The position numbers and the translations under genes were made by a program. A stretch of 64,000 bases of DNA from Parachryseolinea silvisoli. Lineage in GTDB: Bacteria; Bacteroidota; Bacteroidia; Cytophagales; Cyclobacteriaceae. The stretch is taken from the NCBI RefSeq assembly GCF_021190955.1, contig NZ_JAIOAO010000001.1, positions 2,170,001 to 2,234,000 of the forward strand. The letters run 5' to 3'. Position 1 is the first letter of the stretch. Every line of letters starts with the position of its first letter. Shown here in pieces: positions 35,935 to 44,697 of this stretch. The notes under the pieces were generated by a model. That model saw nothing but the letters and a program-made list of their open reading frames with translations. It searched no databases and was not told where the DNA came from.

Positions 35935-38760
35935 TTATTTGACTTCTAGCGCACTGCCCGTATAGTCTACCACCTGGTCGGGGCGGACGTCAAGTCCCAC
36001 CCCGGCAGCGTGGTCTTTTTTAACCCAAACTATTTGTATTTTCCGCTTCTCTGGCATGCCTTTGTACGTGCCCTTGCGTGCCCCGATGGTAAGCGTACCG
36101 GTAGACTCTTTGTACAACAGGGGTATGGTAGCATACGCGCCCTGTTCGTAATTGTAATTGATGCCTTCGTCTTCGTACAAGGTAAAGGTAGCGTCTTTGC
36201 CGGTGAAGATATAGAGCGTCAGCGGGTCGGCAACTTTCTCGGCGGTGTATTGCAACGCAGGGCCTGCGGGCAAGATCGATCCTTCTTTCACATAGAGGGG
36301 CATGCGTTCCAGCGGCGCTTCCGCTTTCAGTGTACGGCCACCGGCATAATAGGTGCCCGTGTAAAAATCATACCATCCGTCAGTAGCCGGCAGGTACACT
36401 TCGCGTGAGCGTTCTTTATACGTGTGTACCGGGCTGACCAACAAAGATGGGCCGAACATATACTGATCGTCGACGTTGTGTACTTTGTTGTCGGCATTGA
36501 AGTCCATAACCAGGCCGCGCATAATGGTATAGTCGTTCCAGTAGCTTTGGCCGGCCAGCGAATAGATATAGGGCAGCAGGTGGTACCGCAGCTTGTCGTA
36601 GTAAACCATGCTATTATACTCGGCCGTTCCCGCGGGCGCAATGTTGTAAATTTCCCGGAATGGATATTGACCGTGCGAGCGGAATATCGGGCAGAAGGCA
36701 CCGAACTGGAACCACCGCGTGTTCAGCTCGCGCCATTCGTTGAGGGTCTCGCCGGTAGCCTGCTCATAACGTTTCTCGACAGAGAAGCCGCCGATGTCCA
36801 TCGTCCAGTACGGAAGACCGCTCAGACCGAAGTTTACACCCGCCGCGATCTGGTCAGCGAAGTCGCTCCACCGCGATACGATATCGCCACTCCAGGTAGC
36901 GGCGCCGTAGCGTTGCTGGCCCGCGAAGGCCGAGCGCGTAAGGATAAAGACACGTTTATCGGGGCTGGACTGGCGTTGTCCCTCGTATACACCTTTGGCG
37001 TTCATCAGCGAGTAGGCATTAAAATATTTCGCGCCGGGGCCAAGTGCGGTGGGGCTCATGTTTACCTTGCGCTCTTCGATCGACAGGTTCGAGTGCATGT
37101 CGGGCTCGGTAGCATCCAGCCACCATGCGTCAACGCCCAGGCTATTGAGGTGGGTGTCGATTTGGTGCCAGAACAATTTTCCCGCATCTGCATTAAACGG
37201 ATCATAAAAGGTAGACTCGTAGCCGGTACCGACCCAGTCCTTGCGTTTTTTCTCGGCGTTGCGCACGAAGAGGAAGCCCTTGCTGTTCATTTCGTCGTAG
37301 TTGGCTGTGCCCGTATTAAACTTCGGCCACACCGAGATCATCAGTTGTGCGTGCAGGTCGTTGTGCAGCTCTTTCATCATGCCGGCCGGATCCGGAAAAC
37401 GCTTCAGATCAAATTCGTGTGAGCCCCACTTCGGATCTTCCCAATACTGCCAGTCGAGCACGATGTTGTCGAGCGGTATGCCCCGCTTGCGATATTCTTT
37501 TACCACGGCCACCATCTCCTGGGCGTTATGATAGCGCTCACGGCTCTGCCAGAAGCCCATGGCCCACTTCGGTGCGATGGGAGCCTTGCCCGTGAGATAA
37601 CGATAGCCCGCGATGACATCGTCGGCATCGTGACCTTTAATAAAGTAATAGTTGATCTCGTCGCCTACTTCAGACGACAGGGTGAGCCTGTCCTGGTCTT
37701 CCTGCGGGTAGGGGTCGAGATGTTTGACAGCAATGTAAGCGCCGCCGTCGGGCGACCACTCGATCTTGATCGTGTGTTTTTCGTCGCCGGTAATCCGTAC
37801 GTTAAATTTATTGGTGCCTGCATTCCAACCCTGGCGCCACTTGTCGAACAACTGCTCGCCGTCGACCCATACTTTAAAATAGCCCGACGCATATACTAAG
37901 AATTTGTGATCGCCGGCAGTAGCCGACGAGAACGATCCTTCCCATACTACCTTACCTTGCTGCGCTACATCTTTCGGGAAGTTGTCTACCTGTGGTGTCT
38001 CGAGGAACTCATATTCGATGCGGTCCTCCACGGTTGTCTTCACGACGTTGTCTTTTACATAGTAGCTGGCACTCAGGCCACCGGCTTTGCCGGTTTTGTC
38101 GTATAGTTTTAAGCCATCCAGCCCCTGGTAGGGACGCGGGTCGCCAAAACGCGAGATGGAATAATTATCCCACAGGATGCCATAGTTGCGGCTGGAGTAT
38201 AAAAAAGGCACCACATCGACGATGTTCTGCTGGATGAGCTCCACGTCTTGTCCTTTATAGTTCATCTGGCCATTCTGGTGGGCACCGAGGCCATAGAAAG
38301 CTTCATCACCGGGAGAGTCAAAGACCTGTTGTACCTGGTGTGTGGCCAGTTTGTCGACAGTGGTTGGGGTAAATGTTTTACCGCCGCCGGTTTTTTCTTG
38401 TACGATCAGCTGGCCGGTGGAGTCGGCAAAGGATACTTCGCCGGTCGTGCGCTTCACCGTGGCCCGCAGGGACCTTGTCACCAGCACCAGGGCGTCGTTG
38501 GTTTCTTCCAGCTTCCAATCTTTTTTGCCTTCCAGCCCGGGCAGTACGATCAGGCTTTGAGCGGTAGCGAACGTGTCCGCTGTGCTGGCGGTGACGTGAA
38601 TGATATTGTCTGAAACAACCTGAAGGCGGACCGCCCGGGTTGCCTGACCCTGGGTGGGTTTCAGGACGACGCCGTCGGCAAGCTTTTCAAAGTCATTCGT
38701 TGGTTTACACGAGATGAGCCCTGCCAGTACGATGAGGTGTGCGAGTATAACTTTTTTCAT
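35935..38760 (-). CDS. GH31 alpha-xylosidase-like lipoprotein with inserted PA14 domain
   Basis: The 941-aa protein has a lipobox ISC (C18), then a GH31 N-domain. A PA14 domain is inserted at about 260-350 (GSFSSATAGDHKFLVYASG, YFKVWVDGEQLFDKW). The barrel carries the nucleophile Asp in WWLDATEPD (D549) and the acid/base in ATWSGDI (D626). The PA14 insert and overall order are known for Cellvibrio japonicus Xyl31A and related alpha-xylosidases acting on xyloglucan oligosaccharides, so this activity is the best guess. Side-chain enzymes GH31 plus GH2 in a SusCD locus point to xyloglucan. An endo-glucanase is absent from the window, so the backbone must be cut elsewhere. Confidence 0.9.
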   Translation of the reverse strand: MKKVILAHLIVLAGLISCKPTNDFEKLADGVVLKPTQGQATRAVRLQVVSDNIIHVTASTADTFATAQSLIVLPGLEGKKDWKLEETNDALVLVTRSLRATVKRTTGEVSFADSTGQLIVQEKTGGGKTFTPTTVDKLATHQVQQVFDSPGDEAFYGLGAHQNGQMNYKGQDVELIQQNIVDVVPFLYSSRNYGILWDNYSISRFGDPRPYQGLDGLKLYDKTGKAGGLSASYYVKDNVVKTTVEDRIEYEFLETPQVDNFPKDVAQQGKVVWEGSFSSATAGDHKFLVYASGYFKVWVDGEQLFDKWRQGWNAGTNKFNVRITGDEKHTIKIEWSPDGGAYIAVKHLDPYPQEDQDRLTLSSEVGDEINYYFIKGHDADDVIAGYRYLTGKAPIAPKWAMGFWQSRERYHNAQEMVAVVKEYRKRGIPLDNIVLDWQYWEDPKWGSHEFDLKRFPDPAGMMKELHNDLHAQLMISVWPKFNTGTANYDEMNSKGFLFVRNAEKKRKDWVGTGYESTFYDPFNADAGKLFWHQIDTHLNSLGVDAWWLDATEPDMHSNLSIEERKVNMSPTALGPGAKYFNAYSLMNAKGVYEGQRQSSPDKRVFILTRSAFAGQQRYGAATWSGDIVSRWSDFADQIAAGVNFGLSGLPYWTMDIGGFSVEKRYEQATGETLNEWRELNTRWFQFGAFCPIFRSHGQYPFREIYNIAPAGTAEYNSMVYYDKLRYHLLPYIYSLAGQSYWNDYTIMRGLVMDFNADNKVHNVDDQYMFGPSLLVSPVHTYKERSREVYLPATDGWYDFYTGTYYAGGRTLKAEAPLERMPLYVKEGSILPAGPALQYTAEKVADPLTLYIFTGKDATFTLYEDEGINYNYEQGAYATIPLLYKESTGTLTIGARKGTYKGMPEKRKIQIVWVKKDHAAGVGLDVRPDQVVDYTGSALEVK

Positions 38761-38889
38761 AGTATCCTATCCGTTTCTCCTTTCTGCAACCGGTTCCTGG
38801 AAAACAATATTTCGCGCAATCGGTTGCGATAAAGGTAGCTGGGAAGATGCTTTGGAGGGGGTATGAAATTGTCTGATCGTGGAGGCTCA

Positions 38890-38900
38890 AACGTTTTCGG
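38890..38900 (-). promoter_or_regulatory. AACGTTTTCGG motif upstream of the GH31 operon
   Basis: Third identical copy of the 11-mer, 130 bases before the GH31 start at 38760, within the 825-bp region that separates the operon from the regulator gene. It could be the operator of a sugar-responsive regulator. Confidence 0.35.
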
Positions 38901-39037
38901 AAGGTATCAAAATGTTTCAGAACAGGGGGTGAAATCGCTTTGGGCGGTGGAAGGTTGGGATTCTGGTAACGGTTGCGGTGCAAAAAGTGAGACCATCGCA
39001 GTACTTGGGAAAGAGGAAAAAGTAGGCGCGGGATACT

Positions 39038-39090
39038 CCCTACTAAAGCCCTACTAAAGCCGTACTAAAGCCCTATCAAAGCCCTATGAG
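39038..39090. repeat. Tandem repeat of an 11-bp unit CCCTACTAAAG
   Basis: Four units in a row at 39038, 39049, 39060 and 39071 (the third has CCG, the fourth CTATCAAAG) and a partial fifth unit. No unit contains a palindrome. The reverse complement of one unit occurs at 15612-15622 and 10 of 11 bases at 17371-17380. Confidence 0.7.
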
Positions 39091-39205
39091 TCCACGGCGG
39101 AAAGTACCGGCCTGGCCGCAAGGCACGGTCACAAAAAGAACGAGCGCAAGACTAAAATTGCCCGCAGTTCTATAGTTTATGCAAGAGTGTTCAGATAAGT
39201 CCAGC

Positions 39206-39306
39206 CAGCCCCGAAGGGGCGCAATACAATAGCCCAGGCCAGAGCGGCAGCGGAGGCCTGGGTAAACTGACACAGACCACACATAAGCCCTGAAAGGGCG
39301 TAACAA
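39206..39306. repeat. AGCCCTGAAAGGGCG repeat element, copy 2
   Basis: Same three-part layout as at 12369-12462: AGCCCCGAAGGGGCGCAA (39207), a central hairpin AGCCCAGGCC...GGCCTGGG (39231-39262), and AGCCCTGAAAGGGCGTAACA (39286). The first unit has compensating changes in both arms. Confidence 0.8.
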
Positions 39307-39321
39307 TAGCCGCCTCTACGC

Positions 39322-39347
39322 ACCCTGCGCGAGGCCTCGCGCAGGGT
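39322..39347. terminator. 26-bp perfect palindrome
   Basis: ACCCTGCGCGAGG is followed at once by its reverse complement, so any hairpin has no fixed loop. It lies beyond the stops of the small membrane-protein gene and the regulator gene on the minus strand. It may act as terminator, though a clear T-run is missing on either side. Confidence 0.4.
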
Positions 39348-39371
39348 AAGCTTACTGTCTTAAACTTTAGA

Positions 39372-39479
39372 TTAATAGAAAATAAGAAAGGACAGCGAGC
39401 CGGCGATCAGGATATAGATCGTGATTTCGATGGCGAGCATGATGCGAATGGAGCGCCTGATTTTTTTATCGTGTGACAT
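39372..39479 (-). CDS. Small one-helix membrane protein (35 aa)
   Basis: A complete frame reads MSHDKKIRRSIRIMLAIEIT and continues to a C-terminal FLIFY, then TAA. A basic N-terminus (KKIRR) precedes a single hydrophobic segment of about 23 residues, giving a simple N-in topology. It lies 106 bases after the hybrid regulator stop on the same strand. The amino acid pattern is that of real tiny membrane proteins of Bacteroidota, but no homologue is known to me. The frame is short, so chance cannot be ruled out. Confidence 0.55.
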   Translation of the reverse strand: MSHDKKIRRSIRIMLAIEITIYILIAGSLSFLIFY

Positions 39480-39585
39480 CGGCTGGTTGAATGGTTCAAA
39501 GCTAAGAATCGAACCGGCGGCACATGGTTACAGAATCGCTTATAGATAGTATCGGAATGTTTCTTTTGAAGCCTTTCGACCGGTC

Positions 39586-42500
39586 TTACGCGGTGCCTTT
39601 ACGTTTTCCGGCGGCGTAGGCGGAAGGAAGGACATCGTATTGGTCCTTGAAGTAGCGCGCAAAATATTTCGGGTTGTTGAACCCTACGCGGTAGGCGACC
39701 TCCGCCACGGTCAGCTGGCTCTTCTCCAACAACTGGGCGGCCTGTTGCAGGCGAATGGTGCGAATGAATTCCAGCGGAGATTTGCCCGTGAGGGCAAGTA
39801 TTTTTTTGTAAAAGTGGGCGCGGCTGATGCCGAGCGCGCGGCTGAGGTCCTCGACGGAGAACTCGGGCGAGGCAATGTTGTCCTCCACGCATTTGACGGC
39901 GTTCTGGATAAACTTCTCGTCCAGAGGCGTGATCTGCAGCTCGCTTGCGCGGACATCCAGCTGGCGGGGGAAGGCCTGGTGAAACTTTGCGCGCCGGGCG
40001 ATGAGGTTGCGAATGCGCGAAGCCAGTATTTCGAAGTTGAAGGGTTTGGTAATATAGTCGTCTGCACCCGTGCGGAAACCTTCAAGCTTTTGCTCTTCGG
40101 CCGCCCGCGCGGTTAATAAGATAACGGGAATGTGCGACACACGCTGGTCCGTCTTGATGTTGTGGCAGAGCTCGATGCCGTTCATTTCGGGCATCATGAT
40201 GTCGCTTACCACCAGGTCGGGCAGCTGCTCTTGCACTTTCTTCCAGCCCTCGCGGCCATTGCGCGCCTCGAGCACCTGGTACTCCAGCTTCAGGTTGTCT
40301 TTGAGGTAGAACCGGAAGTCTTCATTATCTTCTACCAGCAGCAGCAGCGGCTTCTTTCCCGCCGCTTCGCCATCCTCGGCTACTCCTGTCGGTTGTCTGA
40401 TCGCATCTTCCGTTACATCTTCAATCTCCTGGTTGACAACACCCTCCTCTATATGCATCACTTCGTGTAGGGGCAGCGTGACGGTGAAGGTGCTGCCCTG
40501 TCCGGCGTTGCTTTGTACGGTGATGGTGCCGCCGTGTATTTTGACAAACTCCCGTGTAATGGCCAACCCGATGCCACTGCCCTGGTTGACCATGCTTTTC
40601 GGAAGCTCGTGCTGGAAGAAGCGTTCGAAGATCCGTTCCTGCTTGTCGGCCGGGATGCCAATGCCTGTGTCTTGCACGCGAATAACGATATGCTGACCGG
40701 TCCCCTCTCCTGCTTGCAGCGATACCGTTACGGTCACAGCACCATGCTCCGGCGTAAACTTGAAGGCGTTGGACAACAGGTTGAACAGGATCTTTTCGAG
40801 CTTGTCCTGGTCGAAGATCGTCTCGAGGGCGGTCACATCGGTGTGGAAGTCCAGGCGGATATCTTTCTTTTCGGACAGGTCAGAAAAGGAGTATACCGTG
40901 TCGCGTATAAACGCAATGATGTCGCCTTCCGAGGGATTAAATTTTACCTCTTGCACCTCGAGCTTGCGGAAATCCAGCAGCTGGTTAACCAGGCTCAGCA
41001 GACGACGCGCGTTGCGCTGAATGACCTGGAACTGTTGCTGCTGTCCGGGCTCGGTGGCCTGGCGCAACATTTTTTCCAGCGGTGTGAGGATCAGCGTAAG
41101 CGGCGTGCGAAACTCGTGGCTCACGTTGGTGAAGAATTTTATCTTCATCATATCGAGCTCGTGCATGCGGGCGGCTTCCTGGCGCTCCTGCTCGATTATA
41201 AATTTCATCTTTTCACGCTGCTGGATCAATTTACGGGTGACGAGCAACGCCGCAATGACAAACACGAAATAGAGCAACAAGGCCGTGCGTGTTTTCCAGA
41301 AGGGCGGTAACACAGTGATTTTTAACCGGGCACCTTGTTCATTCCACACGCCGTCATTGTTGGCAGCTTTGACCCGGAAAGTGTATTCGCCAGGATCCAG
41401 GTTGGTGAAGGTTACACGCCGCGAGCGACTGTCGGCCGGTAGCCAGTCGTTGTCAAAGCCCTCCAGTTTATAGAGATAGGTATTGTTCTCGGGATGGAAG
41501 AAGTTGAGGGCGGCGAACTCGATCGAGAATACGTTTTTATCGGGCGGCAGGACAATAGCCTGGCTTTCCGTGATGGCGGCGGGTAGCAATATCTTACCAT
41601 CGACGGATTCGTCGGGGTGAATGCTTTTGTTGAAGAGCTGGAAGTCGGTCAACACCACTTGCGGCGGTATCGTGTTGCGCCCAAGCTGGCCGGGCTTAAA
41701 GATGTTGAAGCCACTGGCCCCTCCAAAGACAAGCTCGCCACGACGCGTTTTGAGCGCGGCGTTTTCATTGAACTGCTTTGCTTGCAGGCCCTCCGCCTCA
41801 CCGTAGTTGCGAAAGGTATAGGTGACTTTGCCACCGGCCTGTTGCCGAATCTCCAGCTGCGACAGGCCATTGGGGGTGCTCATCCAAAGGTGGCCCTGGT
41901 CGTCTTCGAGAATGGTAAGCACGGCGTTGTGCGGAAGGCCGTCGGCCAGGGTGAAGACGCGGAAGGTTTTGGACTTTTTATCGTATAGGTTCAATCCGCC
42001 GGCGGTGCCGATCCAAATGCGCCCGGCGGCGTCTTCGCGGATATCGTATACGTTGTTATTGCTGAGGCTGCCGGGGTTGTTCTTTTCGCTTTCGTAGTGC
42101 AGGAAGCGTCCCCGCGCGCGGCTCAATACGTCGATGCCAAGCGACGTACCGATCCAGACATTGCCTTCGCGATCTTCGGTAATGGCGGCGATGTAGTCGG
42201 AGTGGATGGCCTGGGGGTCGCTGGTTTTATAGTGCGCGAACGTATTCGTGCGGGTGTCGAGCAGGTCGAGACCGCCGTTGAGTGTGCCGATCCATAGGCG
42301 CTGGCGCGAGTCTTCAAATATTTCCCAGACGCTGGCGGCGGCCAGGCTGGAGGGGTCTGCGGGATGGTGCGTATAGCGTGTAAAGCCCTTGCCGTCGAAG
42401 CTGTTGAGGCCCCCCAGGTACGTGCCGATCCACAGTGTCTTGCGGTGGTCGATCCACAAGCTCACAATCACGTTGCTGCTCAGACTGCGGGGATTACCGG

Positions 42501-43740
42501 GAATATTTTTATAGGTGGTATAGACTCCCGTGCTACGATTGAAGTAAATCAGGCCGCCGCCGTTTGTACCGATCCAAAGATTGCCCTGGTCGTCCTCTAT
42601 AAAACGGTTTACATCGCTGTAGGGCAATGCCCCCGGGCCCGTGCCGGTGTGGTCATAGCGCGGAAAGCGCAGCAGGTTTTCGTGATAGTAACTGATGCCG
42701 CGCTTATAGGTGCCGATCCAGAGGATGCCCTGATCATCTTTATACAAGGCATTGACGCTGTTTTGGCGAAGGCTTTTCGGATCGTCTTCCCGGTTGACAA
42801 TGGTCTGAACAGTGTGATTCTTTTTGTCGAGAATGTTGATGCCGCCGTGATCGGTGCCGATCCAAACCCGCCCGTGATCATCGGGTGTAATGGCACGTAC
42901 GAGATTGGTACTGAGTCGTGGTTTCGGGCCGGTAGCCGTGTAATGTTGCAGCATGCCCGTGGCGGGTTGAACGTGGTATACGCCCAGGGCCTCGTCTTGT
43001 GCGAAGATCCAGAGGCCACCTTCGGGATCGACGGCCATGCGATAATCGAATTTGGCACCAGACAAGGCTTTGTTCCGGTAGTCTATCCGGTAGCCATCTT
43101 TTGTGATGACGATACGCTCAAGCGTGCCGTTAGCATGGAGTGCCCAGTAGTGGCCGGCGGCATCTTGCAGAAAGCTTGTAACGCTGTCCGACGCCAGGGT
43201 GCTCGTGTCGCCGGGTACATGCCGCAGGGACAGACTTTGGCGGGTAGTTGTATCGTAGCGAACCAGGCCGGCAGCAGTGTGCACAAACCAATAGTGGCCG
43301 GTGGCGTCTTTCACAACATCGCGCAGCCGGTTTAGCGGCAGGTGGTATGTTTGAAAAAAAGATGTGGCGTTGGTCTGGAAGCGCTCCTTAACGGGATCGT
43401 ATATATTAAAGGTATCGGCGGTAATTACCCCCAGGCGGCCACCGGGCACCTCCACGACAGCGTGCACAAGGTTGGTGGCAATGGTCGTGGAATCGCGGGC
43501 GTCGTGCTGGAATACTTTGAAACCGTAACCGTCGTAACGGCTCAGACCAGAGGCCGTGCCGACCCAGAGAAAGCCGCGGCGATCCTTGTAGAAGCACAAT
43601 ACTTCGTTGTGGGAAAGGCCCTGGTTCACGTCTACGTGCATGAACTGGTAGCGGCCGGGCTGTGCTTGCAGCCGCGGCAGCGCGGACAGCAACGCCAACC
43701 AGACCCAGACGATCCTGCACTTTGTGATTGCCGATACCAT
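39586..43740 (-). CDS. Hybrid two-component system protein (one-protein sensor-kinase-AraC regulator)
   Basis: A typical HTCS of 1384 aa that senses a breakdown product of a glycan in the periplasm and controls a nearby locus. Order: signal peptide 1-26; propeller blades with WIGT repeats (about 58-630, for example LWIGTNGGG); Y_Y_Y domain about 735-810; membrane helix 819-836; HisKA with phosphorylation His in NVSHEFRTP (H875); HATPase with NLLSNAFKFT and DTGIGIP; receiver 1131-1245 with Asp1180 in VVSDIMMPEMNG; AraC-type HTH about 1285-1378. All catalytic motifs are intact. It lies upstream of the GH31-SusCD genes on the same strand, as usual for regulators of such loci. Confidence 0.96.
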   Translation of the reverse strand: MVSAITKCRIVWVWLALLSALPRLQAQPGRYQFMHVDVNQGLSHNEVLCFYKDRRGFLWVGTASGLSRYDGYGFKVFQHDARDSTTIATNLVHAVVEVPGGRLGVITADTFNIYDPVKERFQTNATSFFQTYHLPLNRLRDVVKDATGHYWFVHTAAGLVRYDTTTRQSLSLRHVPGDTSTLASDSVTSFLQDAAGHYWALHANGTLERIVITKDGYRIDYRNKALSGAKFDYRMAVDPEGGLWIFAQDEALGVYHVQPATGMLQHYTATGPKPRLSTNLVRAITPDDHGRVWIGTDHGGINILDKKNHTVQTIVNREDDPKSLRQNSVNALYKDDQGILWIGTYKRGISYYHENLLRFPRYDHTGTGPGALPYSDVNRFIEDDQGNLWIGTNGGGLIYFNRSTGVYTTYKNIPGNPRSLSSNVIVSLWIDHRKTLWIGTYLGGLNSFDGKGFTRYTHHPADPSSLAAASVWEIFEDSRQRLWIGTLNGGLDLLDTRTNTFAHYKTSDPQAIHSDYIAAITEDREGNVWIGTSLGIDVLSRARGRFLHYESEKNNPGSLSNNNVYDIREDAAGRIWIGTAGGLNLYDKKSKTFRVFTLADGLPHNAVLTILEDDQGHLWMSTPNGLSQLEIRQQAGGKVTYTFRNYGEAEGLQAKQFNENAALKTRRGELVFGGASGFNIFKPGQLGRNTIPPQVVLTDFQLFNKSIHPDESVDGKILLPAAITESQAIVLPPDKNVFSIEFAALNFFHPENNTYLYKLEGFDNDWLPADSRSRRVTFTNLDPGEYTFRVKAANNDGVWNEQGARLKITVLPPFWKTRTALLLYFVFVIAALLVTRKLIQQREKMKFIIEQERQEAARMHELDMMKIKFFTNVSHEFRTPLTLILTPLEKMLRQATEPGQQQQFQVIQRNARRLLSLVNQLLDFRKLEVQEVKFNPSEGDIIAFIRDTVYSFSDLSEKKDIRLDFHTDVTALETIFDQDKLEKILFNLLSNAFKFTPEHGAVTVTVSLQAGEGTGQHIVIRVQDTGIGIPADKQERIFERFFQHELPKSMVNQGSGIGLAITREFVKIHGGTITVQSNAGQGSTFTVTLPLHEVMHIEEGVVNQEIEDVTEDAIRQPTGVAEDGEAAGKKPLLLLVEDNEDFRFYLKDNLKLEYQVLEARNGREGWKKVQEQLPDLVVSDIMMPEMNGIELCHNIKTDQRVSHIPVILLTARAAEEQKLEGFRTGADDYITKPFNFEILASRIRNLIARRAKFHQAFPRQLDVRASELQITPLDEKFIQNAVKCVEDNIASPEFSVEDLSRALGISRAHFYKKILALTGKSPLEFIRTIRLQQAAQLLEKSQLTVAEVAYRVGFNNPKYFARYFKDQYDVLPSAYAAGKRKGTA

Positions 43741-43774
43741 ATACCTGAATGCAAGGTAATGAAGTATTCGGATA

Positions 43775-44575
43775 TCACCCGGCGATCTTGAGGATCTTGG
43801 TGATCAGGAGATCAAACACTTCTACCAGAATGAGGATGATAATGATATATTCCAGCACGGTGTTTTCACGCTGGTGAATGATTTCGCGGAAGACCGAGAG
43901 GTTGTCTTCTATAATGCGCAGGGTGTATTCTACTTCGCTAAAGCGCACGCGCAGGTCGAAGTGTTTGGCAAGCCCCCGTTGTAAGGTGTCAAGGTATTCA
44001 TCGTTCCACACAAGCTCGGGTGCGTCGAAGATGTATATGTTCTCGGCTATTTCGTTTTGTGTGCTCAGCGCCTTGCCGATAAATCGCATCATGTTATTGC
44101 GGCTGATCTTGAGTTTACCGGTAAGCTGCAACTGGTTGGCAAAGCCCTTCACTTCGGTGAGCAGCGTTTCGCTTACGCCATGGTAATAATCAAGCGCGAC
44201 TGACTGCGCCAGGTTGAACATGGCAATGCGGATAACCCTGTCATCGAGCCGGCCCAGCACTACTTCGTCAAACTGAAAGGCGATGTCGTTGCGTTCTTCC
44301 AGCCGCAAATCGTGGTCGTCGCGTAACCAGGTAGCGGGTGGACTTTTCTGGAATTTGTCAATGGCCTTGATGGCCCACTTCATTTCATCTTCGTTGTAGC
44401 CGGCAAAAACCATCACACCATAGTTGAAATAGTACTGGTATTTGTCGCCCACGAAGTTGTAGTACAGCTCAGATGAGGAGTCGGCCAGGGGTTTGATATC
44501 CAGGAAGGCCTTGATACCCTTTATATCCAACTGGTTGGCAACAAGAAATGCGGAAAGTTTTACCGTGTGCGGCAT
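43775..44575 (-). CDS. RMD1/YagE (DUF155) family protein
   Basis: The 266-aa protein has the DUF155 body with VGDKYQYYFNYGVMVFAG, FNLAQSVALDYYHGVSETLL and a C-terminal membrane helix (about 240-260). Related eukaryotic proteins RMD1 and RMND1 act in meiosis and mitochondrial translation; the bacterial role is unknown. Start MPHTVKLSAF is clear. It is 35 bases upstream of the hybrid regulator gene and read in the same direction, so it may be co-transcribed, though a functional link is doubtful. Divergent to the nuclease gene at 44698. Confidence 0.87.
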   Translation of the reverse strand: MPHTVKLSAFLVANQLDIKGIKAFLDIKPLADSSSELYYNFVGDKYQYYFNYGVMVFAGYNEDEMKWAIKAIDKFQKSPPATWLRDDHDLRLEERNDIAFQFDEVVLGRLDDRVIRIAMFNLAQSVALDYYHGVSETLLTEVKGFANQLQLTGKLKISRNNMMRFIGKALSTQNEIAENIYIFDAPELVWNDEYLDTLQRGLAKHFDLRVRFSEVEYTLRIIEDNLSVFREIIHQRENTVLEYIIIILILVEVFDLLITKILKIAG

Positions 44576-44697
44576 ACGATTCTTAAATCTATAAAGTTAA
44601 AACAACAAGACAGGTGTAAAAGGTGTCATCTTTTACAAAAAGTGTGTTTGAAAAGCTGATTTTTCGTTGAGATTTGCGTGCTTATTGCTGATATACC

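Noticed and set aside
39038-39090. Possible CRISPR-like array
   Set aside because: Units are 11 bp and contiguous with no spacers; no cas genes.
44651-44661. AAAAGCTGATT upstream of the S1/P1 nuclease gene as a fourth copy of the 44-bp element
   Set aside because: Only this piece matches; AATCAG and ATCAGG are missing at the required positions.
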